Shown here: positions 1-6,544 of the stretch, piece after piece
Position numbering within the stretch: position 1 is the first letter of the stretch
Layout of the letters: each line of letters opens with the position of its first letter
Origin: Desulfobulbaceae bacterium
GTDB lineage: Bacteria > Desulfobacterota > Desulfobulbia > Desulfobulbales > Desulfocapsaceae
Length of the DNA stretch: 14,806 bases
Direction: 5' to 3'
Assembly (NCBI GenBank): GCA_030599175.1
Contig: JAUVON010000033.1
Location: 1 to 14,806 of the forward strand
The notes under the pieces: model-generated
The model's input: only the letters and a program-made list of their open reading frames with translations
Database searches by the model: none
What the model was told of the DNA's origin: nothing
Position numbers and translations under genes: made by a program

Positions 1-331
1 AGCCTAGTTCAGGTTCACGCCACCTCTATGCCGGACGCCGCCCAGGCAGTAAGCAGGTTTCCCCTGGACTTATCCTGGAGTTATCAAAGCCTCCAGTTTT
101 GACGTCATCTATTACCTTTCGACACCTCATCAGTGGTTCGTTTGCACTCGTCTCCATGATCCATACATGACCCAGTCTTATGCCGGACCTTTTCCTTAAC
201 GCTCACCACCATGGCTCTTTACCACAGCAGCTTAAGGTGGTTTGACGTCTGCTCCTGCAAGCCGACGCCGAGGGACCTACCCTCATCTTTCGTGTAGTTA
301 CGAGCAAAACCTGCTTGCTCTCGTGGCACAC
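1..331 (-). mobile_element. Probable group II intron, 5' ribozyme part (cut by window edge)
   Basis: There is no convincing protein here, but on the minus strand the DNA reads like a structured RNA. A GTGTGCC, matching the group II 5' consensus GUGYG, begins at 331. Nested perfect stems follow: GAGCAA/TTGCTC (302-307 with 315-320), GAGGG/CCCTC (270-274 with 280-284) closing a short loop as in domain I of class C introns, CTGGAG/CTCCAG (75-80 with 91-96), and CCAGG/CCTGG (42-46 with 63-67). A loop-side TGCTT (complement of 51-55) can pair with the AAGCA just before the proposed splice site, as EBS1 pairs with IBS1. The end ...GTGAACCTGAACTAGG resembles known intron domain I text. The reverse transcriptase ORF and 3' end would lie left of the window. 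The boundary and class are inferred; a different structured RNA cannot be excluded. Confidence 0.5.
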
Positions 332-577
332 TGCTTCCAGATTATCAACCGAGATAATTGCTCCATTCATCCAGCATCTGATGACCGTTACTACCTTCGT
401 ATCAGGCATTGAGGTTGGCAGGGGTAATCTCTTGGGAACAGGCTTTAATCAGATAAAAACCTTACTACTATGAATGTAATTAAGGTGTTGCCCCAAAAAC
501 CTAACAACATAAAAGGTGTTTATAACCTTTAGATAATCAAAGTTGCCCAGAACAACCTAACCGGAAAAAGGCATTTC
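332..577. other. Gene-free region next to the intron candidate
   Basis: No ORF with a credible start and ribosome site is seen on either strand. The only feature I can point to is a 6-bp hairpin, ATTATC/GATAAT with a 6-nt loop (341-358, read on the minus strand), ending nine bases before the proposed intron 5' end. Class C group II introns tend to insert just after stem-loops, so this may be the insertion target. The rest is AT-rich and unremarkable. Confidence 0.4.
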
Positions 578-851
578 ATGATCCAAAATACTTCAAGAAA
601 ATCAATAGGGGAAGGTTACATCGATATTGAAAAGAAGATCCTGTTTACTCAAATCTCAAAGTCAACATAGCTATATTGTATGTTGCCCGAGATGAAGCCA
701 CAACAGCTAATATAGATCTACCCCTGAGCCAGGATAGATTGTCGACAAACGAAGTATTTAAGTTGAGGAAAAGAATATATAATTATGGCCTTGCCGCAGT
801 TTTGATTCAGCTTGAAAGACTCCGAAAAGGCCATTTATGTGCAGGCTATGA
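578..851 (+). pseudogene. Possible decayed gene in two frames, unknown product
   Basis: From ATG 578 a frame reads 30 codons (MIQNTSRKSIGEGYIDIEKK...) and stops at a TAG at 668-670. A second frame, open from 631, then reads protein-like text with good helical character (DEATTANIDLPLSQDRL, then FKLRKRIYNYGLAAVLIQL, then RLRKGHLCAGYDYF) to about 851, where it runs into the antisense of the neighbouring gene. The pattern fits a short gene broken by a frameshift near 640-665 and truncated at its 3' end. I do not recognise the product. No clear Shine-Dalgarno precedes 578. Chance open frame is a real alternative. An 8-bp inverted repeat (ATGGCCTT 785-792, AAGGCCAT 827-834) lies within it and could instead belong to the 3' end of the converging minus-strand gene. 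Confidence 0.25.
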
Positions 852-1817
852 TTACTTTTCAACCACTCCTGTTTCGGCTTTTGCTTTTGCAGTTGCAGCC
901 TTAAGATCCTCAAAATCTTTTATAGATTTTTTTACTGTCTCATCCTGTTCTATTTTCATCCGAGCCATTTTTTCTTTCACTTTTTCCGGTTTCACGTCCA
1001 ATCCCTGTGCACCGAACAGAGTGGCCGCCAGATATTTAAAGGAGAAAAGCATCAACTCGACATCATCTTCTTTAATTTTATTGACGGTCTCTTCATCGAT
1101 CTCATATGTATCAAGAAATGAACTTTCAAAAACAAATTTCCTGAAAGTAGCCAGATCGGTTGAGGCCATAAAGAACATCCTTTTCGCCTGCTCAGACAGG
1201 GACGCTTGAATCCCGAAAGATTTACGCCGCATTACCAGTCTCAACCATTCTCTGTTCATCTCATCTCTGACATCAACCCCCTGATCAGCACGCCACTCTC
1301 GAACAGTCCACTCCTTATCTTCCTCGAAACCTTTACAATGATCCTCACGAACAATGAAAAAGAACTTTTCTTCCGCTGACTCGAGTTCATTACCCTCGCT
1401 ATCCCTGCTCCCTCCTTCATGGAAGTCAGCCATGCCAACAGGATAATATCTGCAGGCAGTTGGTCTGTCGGTATATACAGTGCAACCTTCCGGAGTGACA
1501 AACGGGCATTTTTTATCATCTTCCCGCAATTTGATCATAACCCCGGGCATATCAGTTTTTTCAAGATATGTAGGTGCTGTATATTTCTCGAGAAATTCAT
1601 GTGCAGGAATTTCAAGGCGTTTAGCCAGCATCAAAATATCATAGGGGGTAAGAACAATCTTTATCCCGCCGCAACATGCGGTAAAACATCGTACTCCAGG
1701 ATGACAGCGAAATTTCAGATGGCTGTCCAGAGTCAATTTTTTCGGTTCTATAGAAGAAGGATTTTTTTCTTTGCCAAAAATGGTCTGCTCTTTACCACTT
1801 TTTTCTTTGTTACTCAT
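852..1817 (-). CDS. YkgJ/UPF0153-type Cys-cluster (zinc/iron-chelating) protein
   Basis: This protein of 321 residues belongs to the YkgJ family (Fe/Zn-chelating CxxxCC-type cysteine cluster). The cluster is visible as C38, C44, C48 and C49 in HPGVRCFTACCGG, then C104 and C112 (KKCPFVTPEGCTVY), C122 in RPTACRYYPVG, and a further Cys at 161. This is the usual eight-Cys layout with the family's RP..CR.YP signature. Residues 1-30 are polar and charged, and the C-terminal half (about 170-321) is helical and rich in Lys and Glu. The start is ATG 1817, with AAGGTG six bases upstream. The open frame continues 54 codons further, but that part reads as hydrophobic, non-family sequence lying over the promoter at 1904-1932 and is rejected. 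Metal binding is known for the family only in general terms; the physiological role is unknown. It is monocistronic in this window. Confidence 0.88.
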   Translation of the reverse strand: MSNKEKSGKEQTIFGKEKNPSSIEPKKLTLDSHLKFRCHPGVRCFTACCGGIKIVLTPYDILMLAKRLEIPAHEFLEKYTAPTYLEKTDMPGVMIKLREDDKKCPFVTPEGCTVYTDRPTACRYYPVGMADFHEGGSRDSEGNELESAEEKFFFIVREDHCKGFEEDKEWTVREWRADQGVDVRDEMNREWLRLVMRRKSFGIQASLSEQAKRMFFMASTDLATFRKFVFESSFLDTYEIDEETVNKIKEDDVELMLFSFKYLAATLFGAQGLDVKPEKVKEKMARMKIEQDETVKKSIKDFEDLKAATAKAKAETGVVEK

Positions 1818-1903
1818 GCCATCACCTTGTAGAATATATAAAAGAATTAACCTCAGAGCCAGCAGTGCTGGAAATTGGTTTATTATTATGCACGCAACAG
1901 TAT

Positions 1904-1932
1904 ATAATAAACATCTACACTGTAAGTGTAAA
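1904..1932 (-). promoter_or_regulatory. sigma70-like promoter of the ykgJ-like gene
   Basis: On the minus strand, -35 TTTACA (1927-1932) and -10 TATTAT (1904-1909) are separated by exactly 17 bp, each matching consensus at five of six positions. Transcription would start near 1897, giving a leader of about 80 nt before ATG 1817. Prediction is from sequence only. Confidence 0.55.
1916..1930. promoter_or_regulatory. Operator-like dyad in the ykgJ-like promoter
   Basis: TACACT (1916-1921) and AGTGTA (1925-1930) form a perfect 6-bp inverted repeat around GTA. It covers the spacer and part of the -35 box of the minus-strand promoter, a position where a bound dimeric repressor would block RNA polymerase. 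The regulator is not identified. Confidence 0.4.
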
Positions 1933-2058
1933 CAAATTTCAACAGGACTCCGAACTCCGGTTCTCAGAGTCATATTCAATCAGTAAATGGTTATTGCTTG
2001 CAGTTTTGTCGAATAGTTCGTATATGTCATTCTTCGTACAAAATGTTTTATATTCAAA

Positions 2059-2075
2059 ATGGTGAAAATCACCAT
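2059..2075. promoter_or_regulatory. Perfect 7-bp dyad upstream of the small ORF
   Basis: ATGGTGA (2059-2065) and TCACCAT (2069-2075) form a perfect inverted repeat with AAA between. It ends 14 bases before the small ORF and touches its ribosome site (AAGGA at 2076-2080). It could be an operator or a hairpin in the leader RNA that controls translation of the ORF and the phosphatase behind it. Confidence 0.4.
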
Positions 2076-2089
2076 AAGGACTACTGTGC

Positions 2090-2284
2090 ATGAAACTGTT
2101 TGCCCCACCAATCGACCTTACAGCCGTCAATACGGTTGTATATCATTTGCCGGACGGTCCCGCATTATCTTTGAAAATTGACGGTATCGAGGAATATCTT
2201 GACCTGGAGTTAGAACTTGGTCATATCTGCGATACCTCCAATATTGACGGCGTCCTACATTTCTTCCCTAAAGGTAACGCCTAG
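2090..2284 (+). CDS. Small hypothetical protein, 64 aa
   Basis: The ORF starts at ATG 2090 with AAGGA ten bases upstream (2076-2080). Its TAG stop (2282-2284) runs into the AGGAGG that serves the next gene, so the two look co-transcribed and coupled. The protein is acidic and leucine-rich (SLKIDGIEEYLDLELELGH in the middle), without signal peptide, membrane segment or Cys motif; the N-terminal part (about 3-30) could form beta strands. I do not recognise a family. Its codon style, ribosome site and junction favour a real gene, but its shortness leaves doubt. No strong promoter is seen; TTGCAG (1998-2003) with TATATG (2021-2026) at 17 bp is a weak candidate. Confidence 0.6.
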   Translation: MKLFAPPIDLTAVNTVVYHLPDGPALSLKIDGIEEYLDLELELGHICDTSNIDGVLHFFPKGNA

Positions 2285-2301
2285 GAGGTTGTCAGTTCCT
2301 C
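2283..2301 (+). promoter_or_regulatory. Strong but distant Shine-Dalgarno with hairpin
   Basis: AGGAGG (2283-2288) is a full Shine-Dalgarno but lies 19 bases before ATG 2308, and a TAA in frame at 2302-2304 rules out any earlier start. GAGG (2285-2288) can pair with CCTC (2298-2301), forming a small hairpin that either hides the ribosome site or brings it closer to the ATG. Confidence 0.35.
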
Positions 2302-2307
2302 TAACAT

Positions 2308-3102
2308 ATGCCTGACGCCACCGCAGATATCCCAATTATCACTACGATTGACAGACACGTACATACAAAACTGTGCCACCATGCAAGTGGTGAAATGGAA
2401 GAGTATGTCCTGGCTGCAATTCAACAGGATCTTGAGGGCTTAATCTTTCTCGAACATATGGAGGAAGGCATAAATGGCAATGAAAAGACCTGGCTCACAG
2501 AGGAAGATTTTGACTCCTATTTTTCCGAGGGGAAGCGGCTGCAGGAAAAATACAAGAGTCAGCTGACTATCGGGCTGGGTGTTGAATGCGGATATAATCC
2601 GGACCGTCAACAAACACTTGTCTCAAGGCTTGACAGGCGGAACTGGGATGAAATAGGCATCTCGTGCCATTTCATAAAATCGGCTAACGAACACATCAAC
2701 CTTTTCAGCCGAAAAGAAGATAACCTGAAAAGGGCAAGAGAATCGGGGTCGGAGCAACTTCTTGACGCCTATTTTGATACTCTCCATGAAGCAGTTGCGA
2801 CTCTTCCCGGCACCAAAGTCTGTCATCTTGACGGAGCACTCCGTTTTCTGCCTGAAATATATCTCACCGACAACCACCTGGAAAAAATCGACCAACTACT
2901 CCTCACTGTCAAAACAAAAGGCATGGCCCTGGAAATCAACACCTCCGGCCTGGTGATCAGAGGGGAACAGTTCCCGAGCCGTGCTATTCTGAAAATGGCA
3001 ATTTCCTACGAAATACCTCTGGTTGTTGGTTCTGACGCTCACATGCCGGAACAGGTAGGACGACATTTCAACCAGATAAAAGCACTAATTGAGAAGTTAT
3101 AA
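2308..3102 (+). CDS. PHP-domain phosphatase, histidinol-phosphatase (HisK/HisJ) family
   Basis: This 264-residue protein is a PHP metal-dependent phosphoesterase of the HisJ-like histidinol-phosphatase group, which releases phosphate from L-histidinol phosphate in histidine synthesis. The metal ligands expected of the PHP fold are visible in order: H17 and H19 (RHVHT), then CHHASGEMEEYV, E49-H50, E93 (GVECGYNP), H121 (ISCHF), H173 (CHLDG), and D243 with H245 (GSDAHMPEQVG). Length is typical. The start is ATG 2308, the first one after an in-frame stop; the 14 residues before the HxH motif are a plausible N-terminus. It follows the small ORF and converges with the flavoprotein gene, leaving only 10 bases between the two stop codons and no clear terminator. 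No other his gene is nearby, so the substrate could be another phosphoester. Confidence 0.88.
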   Translation: MPDATADIPIITTIDRHVHTKLCHHASGEMEEYVLAAIQQDLEGLIFLEHMEEGINGNEKTWLTEEDFDSYFSEGKRLQEKYKSQLTIGLGVECGYNPDRQQTLVSRLDRRNWDEIGISCHFIKSANEHINLFSRKEDNLKRARESGSEQLLDAYFDTLHEAVATLPGTKVCHLDGALRFLPEIYLTDNHLEKIDQLLLTVKTKGMALEINTSGLVIRGEQFPSRAILKMAISYEIPLVVGSDAHMPEQVGRHFNQIKALIEKL

Positions 3103-3112
3103 CACCCTCCCC

Positions 3113-4840
3113 TTAAAATTCAGGTAGCCAGTCTGCTCCCATGCGCTTTATCACATTAAAGCCACCGGGTAGAACCAGACTGTTTTTGCGCCCGACAAAA
3201 TCAAGAAATACCTGAATCTCAAAAGATCTCGACCCGGCATTACAAAATATTATCAACATCTTATCTGTAGGCAGCTCCTCATATCTCTGTCGAATCTCAT
3301 CATAGGGCAGAGAAGCCCAGAGAGATTCTCCAAAATGTTCGACAAGGGGTGTTGCCTGTTTTGTATGCCGTACATCCAGAACCAGCCAGTCCGGCTGGCT
3401 GGACGGATCATCCATATAGTTGTAAAACATCTCCATGGAAATCTGTCGCATCCGCTTTTCGCAAAGGTTGTCGGCGACATACGCAGCAGCATTGATTCCA
3501 TCAATTGCGCTGGAAAATGGCGGTGAATAGGCCATCTCAATATTTCCAAAATCGTCAATTGAAGCCCCGCTGCAGAGAGCGACAGCCGCGGCATCGAGCC
3601 TGGCGGAAAGCGCATCATTCATTGGACCGACTCCCTGTAATCCCAGAACTCTCCTGGTTCTGCGATCAAAGATAAGCTCCAGGCAAATAATCTCCTGGGT
3701 AGGAAAAAAGTGTGCCCTGTCGGAAGGCGAGGTAAGTGACACATCCGCATCAAAACCCTCAGCAAGCGCTGTTTCCAGGCTCAACCCCGTAGACCCCACT
3801 GAGAGTTCAAAGGCTTTAAGAATGAAGCTGCCGACTCCTCCCTTAAAGACACTTGGAATACCTGCCATATTGTCCGCAGCAACTCTGCCCTGTTTATTGG
3901 CCATGCTGCCAAAAGGAGCATTAAATCGCCTACCGGATACAAGATGGGATATTTCGATACAGTCTCCGCCGGCATAAATATGAGGATCGGAAGTCTGCAT
4001 TCTCTCATTTACCACAATGGCACCATACGGTGAGACATTTAAACCCGCTTCCCGGGCAAGCTGGGATTGCGGCCGCACCCCTGCTGCCATAATCACCAGA
4101 TCCGCTTCGAGACTTCTCTTCCCTGTCTTTACTCCTGTAACCTTGCCATCACGTGTGAGTATTTCCTCCGCCCCCTCCCCCGTAAAAACATCCACCTTAT
4201 TTTCTTTAAGATGTTTTTCCAGCATGGTCGCCATAGTCCAGCTGATAATCCTCGGCAACAGTTGATCCATATACTCTATAAGCACTGTTTCTACTCCCCA
4301 CAGGTCGGTAAATGCTTCGGCCATCTCAATGCCGATTGCACCACCACCTATGACTACAGCCTTACTCACCTGTCCTTTGGCAATTCTTTCTTTTATTTCT
4401 ATGGCCTTATGCATATCGCTGACAGTAAAGACACCGTCTGCATCACTCCCTGGAATCGACAGTATTACTGGCTGACTGCCGGTGGCAAGCATAAGAAGAT
4501 CATAATCGATGCTGTTCTGCTCACCGGTTGTCAGATCCTGAACCTTAACATTTCTACTATTGCGATCGATTGACAGGGCACGGGTTGAAGTCAGGGCATT
4601 GACCCCTTTTGTCTTTTCAAAAAAAGCCTCGTCCCTGAGGGCGTGATAACTTGTAGACCTCAGCTCTTTTTCATCCGCCACATCACCGGAGACATAATAG
4701 GGGATACCACAGCCCCCGTAGGAAATCAGACTATCCTGATCTATTATGGTCACATCCGCATCAGGCAGGAGACGTTTCAGTCGACAGGCTGCCTTGGGTC
4801 CGGCTGCAACTCCACCAATAATGACAATTTTCTTTCCCAT
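3113..4840 (-). CDS. CoA-disulfide-reductase-like FAD/NAD(P)H oxidoreductase with C-terminal rhodanese domain
   Basis: This is a cytoplasmic flavoprotein of 575 residues from the class of CoA-disulfide reductase / NADH oxidase / persulfide reductase fused to rhodanese. From the N-terminus it has the FAD-binding Rossmann loop GGVAAG (9-14), the single redox Cys44 in SYGGCGIPYY, the NAD(P)H Rossmann motif GGGAIG (165-170), the FAD motif IYAGGDC (about 288-294), a dimerisation domain, and a rhodanese domain from about 470 with the loop CNAGSRS (Cys533). Both reactive cysteines are present, as needed to reduce CoA disulfide, persulfide or polysulfide. The frame opens at ATG 4852, with further ATGs at 4843 and 4840. 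GGAG lies six bases before 4840, and that start puts the redox Cys at 44, as in known CoADRs, so 4840 is preferred. This domain order is common in sulfur-metabolising anaerobes. The exact substrate is not decided by sequence. Confidence 0.92.
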   Translation of the reverse strand: MGKKIVIIGGVAAGPKAACRLKRLLPDADVTIIDQDSLISYGGCGIPYYVSGDVADEKELRSTSYHALRDEAFFEKTKGVNALTSTRALSIDRNSRNVKVQDLTTGEQNSIDYDLLMLATGSQPVILSIPGSDADGVFTVSDMHKAIEIKERIAKGQVSKAVVIGGGAIGIEMAEAFTDLWGVETVLIEYMDQLLPRIISWTMATMLEKHLKENKVDVFTGEGAEEILTRDGKVTGVKTGKRSLEADLVIMAAGVRPQSQLAREAGLNVSPYGAIVVNERMQTSDPHIYAGGDCIEISHLVSGRRFNAPFGSMANKQGRVAADNMAGIPSVFKGGVGSFILKAFELSVGSTGLSLETALAEGFDADVSLTSPSDRAHFFPTQEIICLELIFDRRTRRVLGLQGVGPMNDALSARLDAAAVALCSGASIDDFGNIEMAYSPPFSSAIDGINAAAYVADNLCEKRMRQISMEMFYNYMDDPSSQPDWLVLDVRHTKQATPLVEHFGESLWASLPYDEIRQRYEELPTDKMLIIFCNAGSRSFEIQVFLDFVGRKNSLVLPGGFNVIKRMGADWLPEF

Positions 4841-4878
4841 CATATGCTCCATTCAATTTGATCTTCCATGTCTATAAA

Positions 4879-5025
4879 CTAGGAGCTTGTCCGAGAATGC
4901 ATTTCGCCCAAACTCTTCGTTATTCCCAAAAAAATAATGCTCGCAATATCGCGTATATGGCTGCGCTTATTTTTTTGGAAAACCTCGATTTTGAACAAAA
5001 TGCTTATTCTCGGACAAGCTCCTAG
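4879..5025. mobile_element. 147-bp MITE-like palindromic element flanked by CTAG
   Basis: The two ends are perfect inverted copies: CTAG followed by GAGCTTGTCCGAGAAT on the left (4879-4898), and the reverse complement on the right (5006-5025), followed inwards by a further GCATTT match offset by AAG. A second perfect 12-bp arm pair, CCAAAAAAATAA (4926-4937) with its complement (4967-4978), lies nearer the centre, so the whole element can fold into one long imperfect hairpin. It encodes no protein. CTAG at each end may be a 4-bp target duplication, as made by IS5-type transposases (whose target is YTAR), making this a non-autonomous miniature element. It sits between two minus-strand genes and could also hinder transcription between fetB and the flavoprotein gene. 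Confidence 0.75.
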
Positions 5026-5036
5026 AAGACTTAAAC

Positions 5037-5849
5037 CTATCTTTTCCTGAGTCTTGACCCCGAAAGGCGCTCAAGACAAAGCCTGTGGCGATTATCGAAA
5101 AGATAGTGACCCGACATCCAGATTGCACTGATAACACCAAAACCGGTACCTGCTGCTATTAGAAATATAATAAGAATCTGATACTTGACCGCCTCCATAG
5201 GAGGTGTTCCGCCCAGGATCTGTCCGGTCATCATCCCGGGCAGACTAACCAGTCCCGCCGCCGCCATTGAGTTAATGATAGGAATCATGCCGGTTCTCAT
5301 ACACTCTTTTCGTATATCACTACTTGCCTCCTGCCAGGTCTGCCCGAGAAGCAGTCTCTGTTCAACAACTCCCCGCTCTTTATAGAACTGATCCGTCAAA
5401 CGATCAAGAGCAAGAGAGACCCCGGTCATAGTATTTCCAAGCAACATACCGAGAAGAGGAATCGCGTACTGAGGCGTATACCAGGGATCAACCCCTATTA
5501 TCACCACCAGGGCAATGAGTGAGACGGAAAAAGAAGAGACAAACATTGCTCCGGTTCCGATTGCGTATCCCGTTATACCTTTAAGACGGAGATTCTGCCG
5601 GGCCAGAACCTCTCTTCCTGCAGCAAACAGCATAACCGTCGCCATAAGTAAGACAATGGGCAGGCTGCCGGAAGCAAACAGATACCGCAGGACTATTCCT
5701 ATGAAAAGGAGTTGCGCCGTCATACGGCAGCTGAATATCAGGATTTTCCACTCCAGCCCGAGGCTGAGGAAAAGGGATAACAGGGATAAGGCACAAACCA
5801 AAGCGGCCGCGATACTCAAATCCCATGCACTTAATGCTATAACATCCAT
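5037..5849 (-). CDS. fetB: FetB-like UPF0014 ABC permease
   Basis: This 270-residue integral membrane protein belongs to UPF0014 (YbbM/FetB), the permease of the FetAB transporter that in E. coli exports iron and helps resist peroxide stress. Hydrophobic segments are visible at about 10-30, 35-58, 62-78, 92-120, 127-146, 186-206 and 221-245. Family signatures are LLGNTMTGVSLALDRL (about 136-151), the basic loop with ERG..E..LL, and SLPGMMTGQILGG.PP..AVKYQI (202-225). The start at ATG 5849 has AAGGAG eight bases upstream. It begins 11 bases after the ATPase stop codon, in the same orientation, so the two form a transporter pair. The MITE-like element follows 11 bases after its stop. Iron as the substrate is taken from the E. 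coli homologue and is not shown by the sequence. Confidence 0.88.
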   Translation of the reverse strand: MDVIALSAWDLSIAAALVCALSLLSLFLSLGLEWKILIFSCRMTAQLLFIGIVLRYLFASGSLPIVLLMATVMLFAAGREVLARQNLRLKGITGYAIGTGAMFVSSFSVSLIALVVIIGVDPWYTPQYAIPLLGMLLGNTMTGVSLALDRLTDQFYKERGVVEQRLLLGQTWQEASSDIRKECMRTGMIPIINSMAAAGLVSLPGMMTGQILGGTPPMEAVKYQILIIFLIAAGTGFGVISAIWMSGHYLFDNRHRLCLERLSGSRLRKR

Positions 5850-5860
5850 AGCTTCACTCC

Positions 5861-6544
5861 TTACTCCTCAACAGAGACTGGCCGTCGTTCAACAGTTTTT
5901 TCTATCAGTCCGGTCTTTTCAACACATAGCTCCCTGTCTGCAACCCGCTGCAGCTGCTCATGATCATGACTAACCCAAAGCACTGATGCGTTGTTATGCT
6001 GTAAATAGTTTAAAATTAAGCCTTCTGTCAATGTTGTATGATAGCCGTCCAGGGCAGAACAGGGTTCATCCAGAAGCAGAACAGAGGGAGTGTTGCACAG
6101 ACCGCGGATGAGAGCCAGTCTCTGCTTCTCACCGGTTGACAATCTGCTGATCTGCCAGTTGAGGACATCCTCTTTAAACCCTACAGCCGCAAGTTTATCC
6201 TGTAATGAATCGGCACCAAACTCTGCAGAAAAATGGTCTCCAACAATATCATACCACCAGAACGATTCTGCCGGCACCATCGTCACCATTGAACGCCAGA
6301 GCGGTGCCGGAAAGGCGGTGCTGGAGACACCGTCCAACAGTACCTTTCCTGTATGGGGAATAAGGTCTGTTATGGCGCGCAGCATCTGTGTCTTGCCAAT
6401 CCCCGATTTACCACTCAGGCCAAGACACTCACCCTTTTGCAAAAAAAAGGTGTATGGCCCGCACGCAAGAAATCGCAGATCTTCTACACAGAGTCGACAA
6501 CTCTTATTTTGCGGGGGGAATATTGATAACGAAGGTTGTGCCAT
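5861..6544 (-). CDS. fetA: FetA-like ABC transporter ATP-binding protein
   Basis: The product is a 227-residue ABC ATPase that would pair with the adjacent FetB-like permease. Visible motifs are Walker A GKSGIGKT (45-52), signature RLSTGEKQRLAL (134-145), Walker B VLLLDEP (155-161) and the H-loop SHD with H193. The Q-loop, normally ..PQ.., reads MVPAESFWW (89-97), so the usual Gln that contacts the membrane domain is absent and Ala/Glu takes its place. The start at ATG 6544 lies inside the kinase gene, giving a 41-nt overlap and likely translational coupling; no strong ribosome site is visible, and no better in-frame start exists downstream before the conserved strand. The fetA name rests mainly on the partner gene, since ABC ATPases are alike. 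Confidence 0.85.
   Translation of the reverse strand: MAQPSLSIFPPQNKSCRLCVEDLRFLACGPYTFFLQKGECLGLSGKSGIGKTQMLRAITDLIPHTGKVLLDGVSSTAFPAPLWRSMVTMVPAESFWWYDIVGDHFSAEFGADSLQDKLAAVGFKEDVLNWQISRLSTGEKQRLALIRGLCNTPSVLLLDEPCSALDGYHTTLTEGLILNYLQHNNASVLWVSHDHEQLQRVADRELCVEKTGLIEKTVERRPVSVEE

Noticed and set aside
203..409. 68-residue minus-strand ORF (MPDTKVVTVIRCW...)
   Set aside because: It lies across the proposed intron 5' end and the structured region, has no ribosome site, and its sequence does not look like a protein.
676..1209. 177-residue plus-strand ORF
   Set aside because: From about 855 onward it is the antisense of the ykgJ-like gene; only the part before that is discussed, as a possible gene remnant.
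1818..1979. 54-codon N-terminal extension of the ykgJ-like gene
   Set aside because: It lies over the promoter, has no ribosome site, and reads as random hydrophobic sequence, while ATG 1817 has a good AAGGTG.
4879..5025. Reading the long hairpin as a simple rho-independent terminator
   Set aside because: It is far too long, has CTAG flanks and exact terminal repeats, and its T runs are internal rather than after a GC stem; a MITE explains it better.
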